DNA of 64,000 bases, taken from Alistipes sp. UBA934 (GTDB lineage Bacteria; Bacteroidota; Bacteroidia; Bacteroidales; Rikenellaceae). The translations under genes were made by a program, and so were the position numbers. The stretch covers positions 1 through 64,000 of the forward strand of contig DBDK01000008.1 of NCBI GenBank assembly GCA_002293535.1, in the 5' to 3' direction. The notes beneath the pieces are model-generated. The model made no database searches and was not told the origin of the DNA. It saw only the letters and a program-made list of their open reading frames with translations. Of the stretch, positions 49,289 to 57,373 are shown in pieces (positions within the stretch are counted from its first letter, which is position 1; every line of letters begins with the position of its first letter).

Positions 49289-51070
49289 TTACAAGAGACT
49301 GATCGCGTCGGCAAGGCGTGTGCCGTCGAGCGCCGCGGAGATGATACCGCCAGCATACCCTGCCCCTTCGCCGGCAGGATAAAGGCCGACAATCTGGGGA
49401 TGAGAAAGTGTCACGGGATCGCGCGGAATACGGACGGGAGTCGAGGTGCGAGACTCGACCCCAACGACGATTGCCTCGTTCGTGACAAAGCCACGCATTT
49501 TTCTACCAAAAGTCGAAATGCCCGAACGCAATGCGACAGAGATAAAATCGGGTAACCACCGGTCTAACCGTGACAAAGTTAAGCCCGGAACATAAGAAGT
49601 TTTCGGAAGTGAATGCGACGGACGGGCGCTGACGAAATCGGCAACGCGCTGAGCAGGAGCCATCGCGCCGAGCCGAGCAACAGGAGATGGAGGCGGAGGT
49701 AGCGAGGTGCCGGGCGAGCTCGCAGCTGAGATACCGGGTGGTGCGCCTGCCGAGACAGCCTGCCGGCAAGCCAAATGCTCAAGCCGACGCTGAAACTCCA
49801 ACCCTGCAAGAGGACCAAACGCAGCGCCAGTCAGTGGATCAATTTCTTTAGATAAATGCTCGAAGTCGCTGAGCCTCACCTCAGTGACAATACCGGAATT
49901 GGCGAACGGAGAGTTGCGAAGCGACGGCGACATACCATTGACAACCGATTCTTCATCGGAAGTCATAGCCGGCACAATGAACCCACCAGGGCACATACAA
50001 AACGAATAAACCCCACGTCCACCCTCCTGACTAACAACCGAATACGCCGCCGCAGGAAGCCATTCGCCACGGCCTTCAAGGGTGTGATACTGGATCGTAT
50101 CTATGAGTTGCTGGGGGTGCTCGATACGCACACCCATCGCAAAAGGCTTAGCTTCAAGCGCAACACCTCGATGGTGCAAGATCTGGTAAATGTCTCTGGC
50201 TGAATGACCTGTGGCCAAAATTACCGCCGCGCCCTCGACCAGCGTACCGCGCGAAAGAGGCGACAGAGAGGACGAGGAAACTGACGAAGATGACGACGAG
50301 ATTGGCGGAGAGAAGGTATCAACGAACCAAACGCCAATAGCACGGCCCTCGCGAATCTTAATGTCGGTCACGCGAGCGCCGAAAATTACCTGACCGCCAC
50401 ACGCACAAATCGTCCGGCGGATAGCAGTCATAATTCGAGGTAGTTTGTCAGTGCCGATATGAGGATGCGCCTCGTACAAAATTTCAGGCGAAGCGCCGTG
50501 ATATACAAGGGTTTGCAATGCGCGATCATAGTCACCGCGCTTCTTGGAGCGAGTGAACAGCTTACCATCGGAAAAAGTACCGGCCCCACCCTCGCCAAAC
50601 GCATAATTAGAATCCGGATTTACACCTTCGTTACGGTTAATGAGGGCGATGTCCTTACCGCGCTCAGCGACCTCCTTGCCACGCTCCAAAATAATGGGAC
50701 GAAAGCCTAACTCGATGAGTCTCAACGCCGCAAACAATCCTGCCGGGCCACCACCGACAATGACCACAGGCGTTTTTCCAGTAACATCGGGGTAATCGAA
50801 ATGCGCTGGAGGAGGCTGAGTCTCGGAATCAATATAAAGATTGAGCGTGAGATTGACCTTGGGAGAGCGAGGCGCGCTGGGAGCCAGGTTCTTACCTGGC
50901 TTACTCGCCGCGCCTCCGCCATTTCGCCGGGCATCGACAGAGCGCTTAACTACCTGAACCATAGCAATTTGCTCGTCTGACACGCCAGCCAACTTAGCCG
51001 CAATTGCAGTGTAGGCCTTAGGGTCAGCCGCCTGACGCGGTGACAATTGCAAGGTGATTGTTTTGGGCAC
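49289..51070 (-). CDS. FAD-dependent oxidoreductase (NAD(FAD)-utilizing dehydrogenase family)
   Basis: 593 residues. After an N-terminal domain of about 95 residues comes the dinucleotide loop TPVVIVGGGPAGLFAALRLI and the family motif DSNYAFGEGGAGTFSDGKLF. Later marks are GHSARDIYQILHHRGVALEA, GRGVYSFCMCPGGFIVPAMT and LYPAGEGAGYAGGIISAALD. This family is widespread but of unknown substrate. Two low-complexity inserts stand out: a Ser run (PPISSSSSSVSSSSLSPLS, near residue 250) and an Ala/Pro/Ser stretch (SAGAPPGISAASSPGTSLPP, near residue 455). The FAD-binding core is intact, so the gene looks functional. Confidence 0.88.
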   Translation of the reverse strand: MPKTITLQLSPRQAADPKAYTAIAAKLAGVSDEQIAMVQVVKRSVDARRNGGGAASKPGKNLAPSAPRSPKVNLTLNLYIDSETQPPPAHFDYPDVTGKTPVVIVGGGPAGLFAALRLIELGFRPIILERGKEVAERGKDIALINRNEGVNPDSNYAFGEGGAGTFSDGKLFTRSKKRGDYDRALQTLVYHGASPEILYEAHPHIGTDKLPRIMTAIRRTICACGGQVIFGARVTDIKIREGRAIGVWFVDTFSPPISSSSSSVSSSSLSPLSRGTLVEGAAVILATGHSARDIYQILHHRGVALEAKPFAMGVRIEHPQQLIDTIQYHTLEGRGEWLPAAAYSVVSQEGGRGVYSFCMCPGGFIVPAMTSDEESVVNGMSPSLRNSPFANSGIVTEVRLSDFEHLSKEIDPLTGAAFGPLAGLEFQRRLEHLACRQAVSAGAPPGISAASSPGTSLPPPPSPVARLGAMAPAQRVADFVSARPSHSLPKTSYVPGLTLSRLDRWLPDFISVALRSGISTFGRKMRGFVTNEAIVVGVESRTSTPVRIPRDPVTLSHPQIVGLYPAGEGAGYAGGIISAALDGTRLADAISLL

Positions 51071-51091
51071 AGAGCGCTGTCGGGCTACCGA

Positions 51092-51874
51092 CTATTTTTG
51101 GTGGTTGTCGGCGGTCTCCTTAATTCGGGCGGCGCGGCGAGCGCTGTCGGGATGCGAAGAAAACATCTTCTGAACAATCGGGGCCTTGGCTCCCTGTGAC
51201 AATCCCACTAATTTTTCGAGCGACGACGACATACCATAAGGGTTGAAACCATTTTCGACGCAAACTTTGAATCCATAGTCGTCGGCCGCAAATTCCTGTT
51301 TCTGAGAGAATTGTGCATCGGTAAGCGCCAAAGCCAAATCGCCTAACTGCGAATCGGTGAATTTAGCAAGGCCCCCACCGGTAGAGCTTATCGCGCCACG
51401 GGTAGCCTGAGCCAGATATGCCGTTCTCATCGCATCGCGCACATCGTGGCCCGCAATGTGACCGATCTCGTGCCCGATGATGGCCACCAATTCGTCGTCG
51501 TCCATCAGATCCATAAGGCCACTGAACACGCGGATCGAGCCGTCGCCACACGCAAAAGCATTGACATCTACCACCTCGTACACCTTGAAATTCAGAGGAA
51601 TACCCTCTACATCCTTAAGATTTTCAGTGAGGCGAATCAGCCGTGAGCTATATTCGGAATCGGGAGCCGCAACAGGATTGTTAGCGTCCATCCACTCGAT
51701 CGACTCGCGGCACAACTCTGCCACGTCTTCGTCAGAAAGTGTGATTGCGGTTGCGGCATCAGAAGCAGCCTGAACCGCTTTTTCGACATTGATAGTACGT
51801 TTTCCAATCCGGATTTGGGCTGAAGCCGAAGACGCCACAAAGAGAATTGCAGCAATGATAAGTAACTGTTTCAT
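51092..51874 (-). CDS. M48-family periplasmic metallopeptidase
   Basis: 260 residues with a signal peptide (MKQLLIIAAILFVASSASAQ). The zinc motif is in ELVAIIGHEIGHIAGHDVRD (HExxH) with the third ligand in KQEFAADDYGFKVCVENG; ACGDGSIRVFSGLMDLMDDD is also typical of the BepA/YfgC-like and Oma1-like M48 group. It probably removes misassembled envelope proteins. There is no TPR domain. It is read after the periplasmic-binding-protein gene with a 6-bp gap and is likely in one unit with it and the exonuclease gene. Confidence 0.9.
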   Translation of the reverse strand: MKQLLIIAAILFVASSASAQIRIGKRTINVEKAVQAASDAATAITLSDEDVAELCRESIEWMDANNPVAAPDSEYSSRLIRLTENLKDVEGIPLNFKVYEVVDVNAFACGDGSIRVFSGLMDLMDDDELVAIIGHEIGHIAGHDVRDAMRTAYLAQATRGAISSTGGGLAKFTDSQLGDLALALTDAQFSQKQEFAADDYGFKVCVENGFNPYGMSSSLEKLVGLSQGAKAPIVQKMFSSHPDSARRAARIKETADNHQK

Positions 51875-51880
51875 AGTTGA

Positions 51881-53083
51881 TTATCTATAATTTATGTTGA
51901 AGTCATCACTAAATTCGACCAGCGTCCATTCGGTATTGACGTGCCGACGTGACCCCGGCAACTGAACGAATCTATAGGGCACCCTCAAAGGCGTCTGAGT
52001 CACATAACCCAAACGATCGGCGAACGAAAATCCGGGTTTGAACAGCGCCTCCACAAAAATGCGCACAGCATCATAGCCTCTGTAAGAAGCACGCGAAGGA
52101 GCTGATCCATAAACAGTTAAGTAACGATGCTCGAAAGCTGCTACTGCCGGATCCGAACGGTTTATATAATAAGAGGTGACGAACGTGGCGTTAAGACGAA
52201 AGAACAAATTTTTGTCGATATTGTTCCACGAGCCCCAACGCGAACTGCCCACGACCCGAATATTAGCCTTGCGAGCGCTACGCGACGAAGCGTTGCTATA
52301 AGAGGAACTGATCGTTGCAAGCACCTGATCCACAACCTGTTCAGTGCCACTTAACATCACAAAAATATTTTCTCTGTCCCAATCGATCAGAGCAGCGAAC
52401 TTTTCGCTCTCAGTCAGATGGCCCGCGTCGCGACGACTTGGAGAAAGACGCTCGCCGGTGAAGGAAAAACGACTGTAATTCAGACCGTTAAGCAGCGTAA
52501 CTATCTCACGCTCGAACTCGGCATCGGTCGGACCCGAAGTGACTAAAACTATGTTTTTCTCCTCCTGTCCAAAACCGCCACTACCCAAAATGGAGCGCAA
52601 CTTATCGTACCTGGTAGCAGAATCGGGCGACATTTGATAGAGCATCTCGCTGTCGAGCATTCGCATCGTGGCCAGCGGCGAGACGATCGGAACACTCATA
52701 TAATCAGCAAATTGATGCACCGCAACCTCCAATTCGTCCTCGTAAACGGGGCCTATGATGAGATCGGTAGCTAAAAATTCAGGAGAAGAGATGATGCTGA
52801 AAACCTTGTTAGTGGAAAGAGCTGTGTCATAAAGAGTTACATCTACAGAGCGACCTCTGGATTTCAAATCCTCAAAACCCAACAAAGCCCCACGGTAAAA
52901 TTCCGTGAAGTCATTGTCGATAGTCGTGCCCTCCAACGGCAGCATCAGAGCGACGCTGGGAATCTCGGTCGGCAACTCCTCAGGCATCTGGGGAAGGGTT
53001 TGAGGCGAATCATTACGCCACCACTGCCCCCAAGCCGGCACGACAGCCAGCGCAAACGCTATAGATAATAGGTATCGCATCAT
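51881..53083 (-). CDS. Type 1 periplasmic-binding-fold protein (ABC substrate-binding-like)
   Basis: 400 residues from the ATG at 53083 (MMRYLLSIAFALAVVPAWGQ, a signal peptide); the frame upstream is the exonuclease in another phase. SVALMLPLEGTTIDNDFTEF, YRGALLGFEDLKSRGRSVDV, LATDLIIGPVYEDELEVAVH, VPIVSPLATM and RGYDAVRIFVEALFKPGFSF have the periplasmic-binding type I (LivJ/LpoA-like) layout. In Bacteroidota such proteins often accompany cell-wall or LysM proteins, but no LysM repeat is seen here. The start overlaps the exonuclease stop (TGATG). The ligand is unknown. Confidence 0.75.
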   Translation of the reverse strand: MMRYLLSIAFALAVVPAWGQWWRNDSPQTLPQMPEELPTEIPSVALMLPLEGTTIDNDFTEFYRGALLGFEDLKSRGRSVDVTLYDTALSTNKVFSIISSPEFLATDLIIGPVYEDELEVAVHQFADYMSVPIVSPLATMRMLDSEMLYQMSPDSATRYDKLRSILGSGGFGQEEKNIVLVTSGPTDAEFEREIVTLLNGLNYSRFSFTGERLSPSRRDAGHLTESEKFAALIDWDRENIFVMLSGTEQVVDQVLATISSSYSNASSRSARKANIRVVGSSRWGSWNNIDKNLFFRLNATFVTSYYINRSDPAVAAFEHRYLTVYGSAPSRASYRGYDAVRIFVEALFKPGFSFADRLGYVTQTPLRVPYRFVQLPGSRRHVNTEWTLVEFSDDFNINYR

Positions 53084-53847
53084 TTTTTTGCGCCGCGAAG
53101 GCGAATTTCGGTGATCACTTTTTTGGTATAACCTGGGAAGTCGCCATCCATCATCCAAGTGTAATAACTGGGCTCACGCTCAAATACTTCCGCAACCGCA
53201 CGACCTTTGTGTTTGCCGAAAGCGAACGTCTCCACACCTTTGGAATCATAGATGATGCGACCCGCGAAATCAACACATCGGTCGCGAGACGAAAAGTCGG
53301 CCAAAAACGCAATATCGTTCTGAAGATCAGGGTATTTATCTAACTGTGCTTCGAGTACCTCGTAAGTCGCCAACGAGTCGGCCTCGGCCGAGTGGGCGTC
53401 CTCCAACTCCTTGCCACAGTAGAACTTATAAGCAGCCTCAAGTGTCCGGCGCTCCTTGAGATGGAAAATATTCTGCACATCGACAAACTTGCGCTTCTTG
53501 AAATCCACATCGACACCCGCGCGGATAAACTCCTCGACGAGCATCGGAATGTCGAACCGGTTGGAGTTGTAACCTCCTAAGTCACAGCCCTCCATATACG
53601 CAGCCAGCGATTTTGCAATGGCAGCGAACGTGGGTTCGTCCTTCACGTCCTCGTCGAAAATACCGTGAATCGCCGATGCCTCAGCCGGAATGTGCATCCC
53701 CGGATTGACCCGGCGAGTCTTGATCTCCCGCTCGCCGTTCACCAGCACCTTCACAAGAGACAACTCGACGATGCGGTCTCGCGAAATGTCGATCCCGGTG
53801 GTTTCGAGGTCGAGGAAAATGATCGGGTTCTTAAGATTTAGCTTCAT
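53080..53847 (-). CDS. DnaQ-like 3'-5' exonuclease with C-terminal DUF3820 domain
   Basis: 255 residues. DEDDh motifs: Asp and Glu in IIFLDLETTGIDISRDRIVE, GGYNSNRFDIPMLVEEF, and ExoIII region LEDAHSAEADSLATYEVLEA. The end FAFGKHKGRAVAEVFEREPS then YYTWMMDGDFPGYTKK is the DUF3820 module often found on such nucleases. It may act as a proofreading or RNase T-like enzyme. It follows dnaN with a 23-bp gap in the same direction, which suits a role with the DNA polymerase III sliding clamp. The order dnaN-exonuclease is recurrent in Bacteroidales. Confidence 0.9.
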   Translation of the reverse strand: MKLNLKNPIIFLDLETTGIDISRDRIVELSLVKVLVNGEREIKTRRVNPGMHIPAEASAIHGIFDEDVKDEPTFAAIAKSLAAYMEGCDLGGYNSNRFDIPMLVEEFIRAGVDVDFKKRKFVDVQNIFHLKERRTLEAAYKFYCGKELEDAHSAEADSLATYEVLEAQLDKYPDLQNDIAFLADFSSRDRCVDFAGRIIYDSKGVETFAFGKHKGRAVAEVFEREPSYYTWMMDGDFPGYTKKVITEIRLRGAKK

Positions 53848-53870
53848 CGTTGGCCCTACTGCTCGCCCGC

Positions 53871-54992
53871 TTAGTTAATCATCATCGGCATCAACAGCAT
53901 CAGCGTGTCGGTCGCCGGTTTGTCGTCATACACAGGCTTGAAAACTCCCGCGCGGGTCGAATCGGCCAATTCCATCACTACGCTGGGAGTCTCGATGCCG
54001 GAAAGGATTTCGACCAAAAACGTTGATTTAAAGCCAATTGTGATGTCGCTACCCTCGTAAGAGGCGGACACCGATTCGCGCGCCGACACCGAAAAATCCA
54101 AGTCCTGAGCCAGCAAGTCGATATGATTTGCCCTGATTTCCAGCTTAATAAGATTCGTAGCCTGATTCGAACAAACCGCCACCCTCTTGATGCCATTAAG
54201 CAGCTCTACCCTATCCACAATCACGCGGTTCGGGTTGGCGGCAGGAATCACGGCGTTATAATTGGGATAGTTGCCCTCAATGAGGCGGCAAACCATTGTG
54301 TATGACCCGATTGTGAACTGAGCATTTTTCGTATCGAACTCCGCGGTAATATCACCCGACTCTTTCATCAACGTGGTTTTCAACAGGTTAGCCGGCTTCT
54401 TGGGCAGGATGAACGATGCCGCCTGAGCGCTGGTCACGTCGGCCGAATAACGCACCAATTTGTGAGCGTCGGTAGCTACAAAAGTCACTTTTTCAGGTTC
54501 GATGTTGATGAAAACACCGTTCATAACCGGCCTGAGTTCGTCATCCGCAGTTGCGAAAAGGGTCTTAGAAATGCCGGTTTCGAGCGTGTCGGCGTCGATA
54601 GTAAGAGTATTCTTGTCCTCGCTAAGTGCCTGAACAGCAGGATAACTCTGACCCGAAGTACCTGGCAAGGTCGCCTGACCGGTCTTCCACGTGGTCTTGA
54701 TCTCCCAAGTGTCCTCATTGGTCTCGATCGTGAGAGGTTGCTCGGAAAATTCCTTCAATGAATCGAGCATAAGTTTTGCAGGAGCCGCTATAAGTCCCTC
54801 TTTGTCAGCGCTATCCACTTTGATCGAGCCGACAAAGGTGGTTTCGAGGTCGGATGCCGTGGCCTTGAGTTGGTCGCCCTTGAGTTCGAGAAGGAAATAG
54901 TCGAGGATGGGCAGCGTATTTTTCGAGCTGATGATTTTGCCAGTCGTCGAAAGTAGCGACAGCAGGGCCGAGCTGGATACCGTGAATTTCAT
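53871..54992 (-). CDS. dnaN: DNA polymerase III beta subunit (sliding clamp)
   Basis: 373 residues. MKFTVSSSALLSLLSTTGKI opens the first clamp domain; NTLPILDYFLLELKGDQLKA, ATDAHKLVRYSADV and the C-terminal VYDDKPATDTLMLLMPMMIN (M-L-M-P-M end typical of DnaN) are present. It encircles DNA as a dimer and tethers the replicase and exonucleases. It lies far from dnaA in this window, as is usual in Bacteroidota. It heads the unit dnaN-exonuclease-binding protein-peptidase. Confidence 0.97.
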   Translation of the reverse strand: MKFTVSSSALLSLLSTTGKIISSKNTLPILDYFLLELKGDQLKATASDLETTFVGSIKVDSADKEGLIAAPAKLMLDSLKEFSEQPLTIETNEDTWEIKTTWKTGQATLPGTSGQSYPAVQALSEDKNTLTIDADTLETGISKTLFATADDELRPVMNGVFINIEPEKVTFVATDAHKLVRYSADVTSAQAASFILPKKPANLLKTTLMKESGDITAEFDTKNAQFTIGSYTMVCRLIEGNYPNYNAVIPAANPNRVIVDRVELLNGIKRVAVCSNQATNLIKLEIRANHIDLLAQDLDFSVSARESVSASYEGSDITIGFKSTFLVEILSGIETPSVVMELADSTRAGVFKPVYDDKPATDTLMLLMPMMIN

Positions 54993-55015
54993 ATTTTTTC
55001 GCAGTTTATTTTGGA

Positions 55016-55023
55016 CAAAGATA
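55016..55023 (-). promoter_or_regulatory. -7 element (TATCTTTG) of dnaN
   Basis: It matches TAnnTTTG on the minus strand and leaves a leader of about 20 nt to the ATG at 54992. Confidence 0.55.
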
Positions 55024-55029
55024 CGATTT

Positions 55030-55926
55030 TTATTGGAAACGAATCAGGCCGTCCAGTGACGTTTTAATCATTTTTTTAACAAACGGCGCATAATCGGTGA
55101 TCGCATCGTGGGCCACACGCTGAGCAATGACCATACAAATAGTCGCCGCACGATGACCCATAAGGCGGGAAAGGCCGGCAAGCGCCGAGCTCTCCATCTC
55201 GAAATTGGTGATGCGGCGGTCGGGCTTTCCGGAAATATCGGGATAGCGGAAACTCTCGATCTTATCGTTCAGAGTCGGGTCAGCGGGACGTAGGCGGAGA
55301 CAGCGTCCTTGTGGGCCGTAAAATCCAGGTGCTGAGATCGTTATACCCTCAATAGTGTCAGCCTTGAAGTGTTCGAAAAGCTCCGGATCGGCATCGACGA
55401 AATAGGGACGGGCGAGCTTGTCGCTCCAGTCGGTATGTCTGACAAAAGCCTCTTCCATCGCAAGGTCGCACACGGCATCCCGACCCTCGTAGAAACCCAG
55501 CAGTCCATCGAAACCGATCGAAGTTCGCGAGAAAATCAACTCGCCAATATGCAAATCGGGCTGGATACCTCCGCAAGTTCCCAAACGCAACATAGTCAGT
55601 TGCTTATGCTCTGGTTTGACAGTGCGAGTGGTGAAGTCGATGTTGGCCAGTGCATCCAGCTCAGTCACTACGATGTCGATGTTGTCGGTGCCGATACCGT
55701 GTGAGAGAACCGTCATTCTTTTGCCTTCGTACCAGCCCGTTATGCAGTGAAACTCGCGGTTTTCGACGCGGCAATCATAGGTATCGAAGTTGGACGCCAC
55801 CAAACCGACGCGGGCAGGATCGCCGACCAAAATTACAGTATCCGCCAACTGTTCGGGTCTTAGGTGGAGATGGAAAATCGAACCATCGGCGTTGATAATC
55901 AACTCAGAAGAAGGAATAATACGCAT
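55030..55926 (-). CDS. Nucleoside phosphorylase (uridine phosphorylase-like)
   Basis: 298 residues. The PNP/UDP family 1 fold is visible: VILVGDPARVGLVASNFDTY (phosphate-binding Arg), VLSHGIGTDNIDIVVTELDA, LTMLRLGTCGGIQPDLHIGE and ITNFEMESSALAGLSRLMGH (ribose-binding Glu). ATICMVIAQRVA ends the core. It splits a nucleoside and phosphate into base and ribose-1-phosphate for salvage. The protein is larger than E. coli Udp (253). Divergent from glmM. Confidence 0.88.
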   Translation of the reverse strand: MRIIPSSELIINADGSIFHLHLRPEQLADTVILVGDPARVGLVASNFDTYDCRVENREFHCITGWYEGKRMTVLSHGIGTDNIDIVVTELDALANIDFTTRTVKPEHKQLTMLRLGTCGGIQPDLHIGELIFSRTSIGFDGLLGFYEGRDAVCDLAMEEAFVRHTDWSDKLARPYFVDADPELFEHFKADTIEGITISAPGFYGPQGRCLRLRPADPTLNDKIESFRYPDISGKPDRRITNFEMESSALAGLSRLMGHRAATICMVIAQRVAHDAITDYAPFVKKMIKTSLDGLIRFQ

Positions 55927-55953
55927 AGTAGTGTAAAAGTAGTTAATTTATGA

Positions 55954-55961
55954 TAATTTTG
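55954..55961 (+). promoter_or_regulatory. -7 element (TAATTTTG) of glmM
   Basis: It matches TAnnTTTG, 8 nt before the ATG at 55970, so the transcript has almost no leader. Confidence 0.5.
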
Positions 55962-55969
55962 CAACTATT

Positions 55970-57355
55970 ATGGCACTTATTAAATCAATTTCGGGGATTC
56001 GCGGCACAATCGGCGGCGGGGCGGGCGACAATCTGACGCCTATCGATATAGTGAAATTCGTTTCTGCTTACGCGCGATATATTGGTGGCGGGCAGCGAGT
56101 TAAAGTGGTGGTTGGGCGTGACGCGAGGCTTTCGGGAGAAATGGTCGAGCGCTTGGTTCACGGGACACTTATGGGCTGCGGAGTGGACGTGATCGACGTC
56201 GGATTGTGTAGCACACCGGGGGTTGAAATGGCAGTCTTGCATTATGGCGCCGCGGGAGGTATTGTACTGACAGCCAGCCACAATCCGCGCCAGTGGAACG
56301 CCCTGAAACTGCTCGACGCAAGAGGCGAATTTTTGAGCGCCGAAGCCGGAGCAGAGATTTTGCGACTCGCGGACACTTTTGACTCCTCCGCCCTGTCGAA
56401 CGCTATTTCGTTTGCGGGCGTCGATGATCTTGGTGATGTGACGGGACCGTTGGATTTTACTTCTATGCATATCGACGCTGTGCTGGCTCTGCCGTTGGTT
56501 GATGTGGCCGCCGTGCGCGCACAAAAGTTTCGTGTGGTGGTCGATGCGGTCAATTCTGTGGGCGGAGTGGTAATTCCGGCACTGTTGCAACAGCTTGGTT
56601 GTGAGGTGATTTGTCTGAATTGTGAACCCACTGGAGAATTTGCCCATAACCCCGAACCGCTGCCCGAAAATTTGGGCGAGATATCGGACGTAGTCGTTCG
56701 CGAAAGGGCAGATTTGGGCGTTGTAGTGGATCCGGACGTAGATCGATTGGCTCTGGTGAGCGAAAACGGCGAGATGTTCGGCGAGGAATATACTCTGGTT
56801 GCCGTGGCTGACTATGTTCTGTCCCAAACCCTTGGCAACACAGTGTCGAATCTGAGTTCAACAAGAGCTTTAGATGACGTCACAAAAGAGCGTGGTGGTA
56901 AATATTTTGCGGCGGCGGTCGGCGAAGTGAACGTCGTTGCGAAAATGAAGGAGGTAGATGCAGTTATAGGGGGTGAGGGCAATGGCGGGGTCATCTACCC
57001 TGCCCTACACTATGGGCGTGACGCTTTGGTGGGCGTGGCACTATTTCTCACCCATCTGGCACACAGTGGACTTAAAGTCAGCCAATTAAGAGCTACTTAT
57101 CCTGAATATTACATTGCGAAAAACAAACTGGAGCTCAAGCCAGGAACTGATGTAGATGCGCTTTTGGAGAGCGTCAAACACAAGTTCGCCGGCGAGAAAA
57201 TAACTGATATAGACGGAGTTAAGATAGATTTTAAGGATGGCTGGGTTCATCTGCGCCGCTCCAACACCGAGCCCATCGTACGCATATACAGCGAAGGTGC
57301 CGACCGCAAAGCAGCCGACAACCTCGCCGAAAGGGTGATCAGAGCGATAAATTAA
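55970..57355 (+). CDS. glmM: Phosphoglucosamine mutase (phosphohexomutase family)
   Basis: 461 residues. ISGIRGTIGGGAGDNLTPID opens the fold; the phospho-Ser loop is GIVLTASHNPRQWNALKLLD. The magnesium loop is VVDPDVDRLALVSENGEMFG, and the sugar-binding loop is VIGGEGNGGVIYPALHYGRD. RRSNTEPIVRIYSEGADRKA closes the C-terminal domain. It makes glucosamine-1-phosphate for cell-wall and lipid A precursors. The family includes phosphomannomutases; the choice of GlmM rests on the usual Bacteroidota assignment. Confidence 0.88.
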   Translation: MALIKSISGIRGTIGGGAGDNLTPIDIVKFVSAYARYIGGGQRVKVVVGRDARLSGEMVERLVHGTLMGCGVDVIDVGLCSTPGVEMAVLHYGAAGGIVLTASHNPRQWNALKLLDARGEFLSAEAGAEILRLADTFDSSALSNAISFAGVDDLGDVTGPLDFTSMHIDAVLALPLVDVAAVRAQKFRVVVDAVNSVGGVVIPALLQQLGCEVICLNCEPTGEFAHNPEPLPENLGEISDVVVRERADLGVVVDPDVDRLALVSENGEMFGEEYTLVAVADYVLSQTLGNTVSNLSSTRALDDVTKERGGKYFAAAVGEVNVVAKMKEVDAVIGGEGNGGVIYPALHYGRDALVGVALFLTHLAHSGLKVSQLRATYPEYYIAKNKLELKPGTDVDALLESVKHKFAGEKITDIDGVKIDFKDGWVHLRRSNTEPIVRIYSEGADRKAADNLAERVIRAIN

Positions 57356-57373
57356 TCGCTGCCGGAGTTCCGG

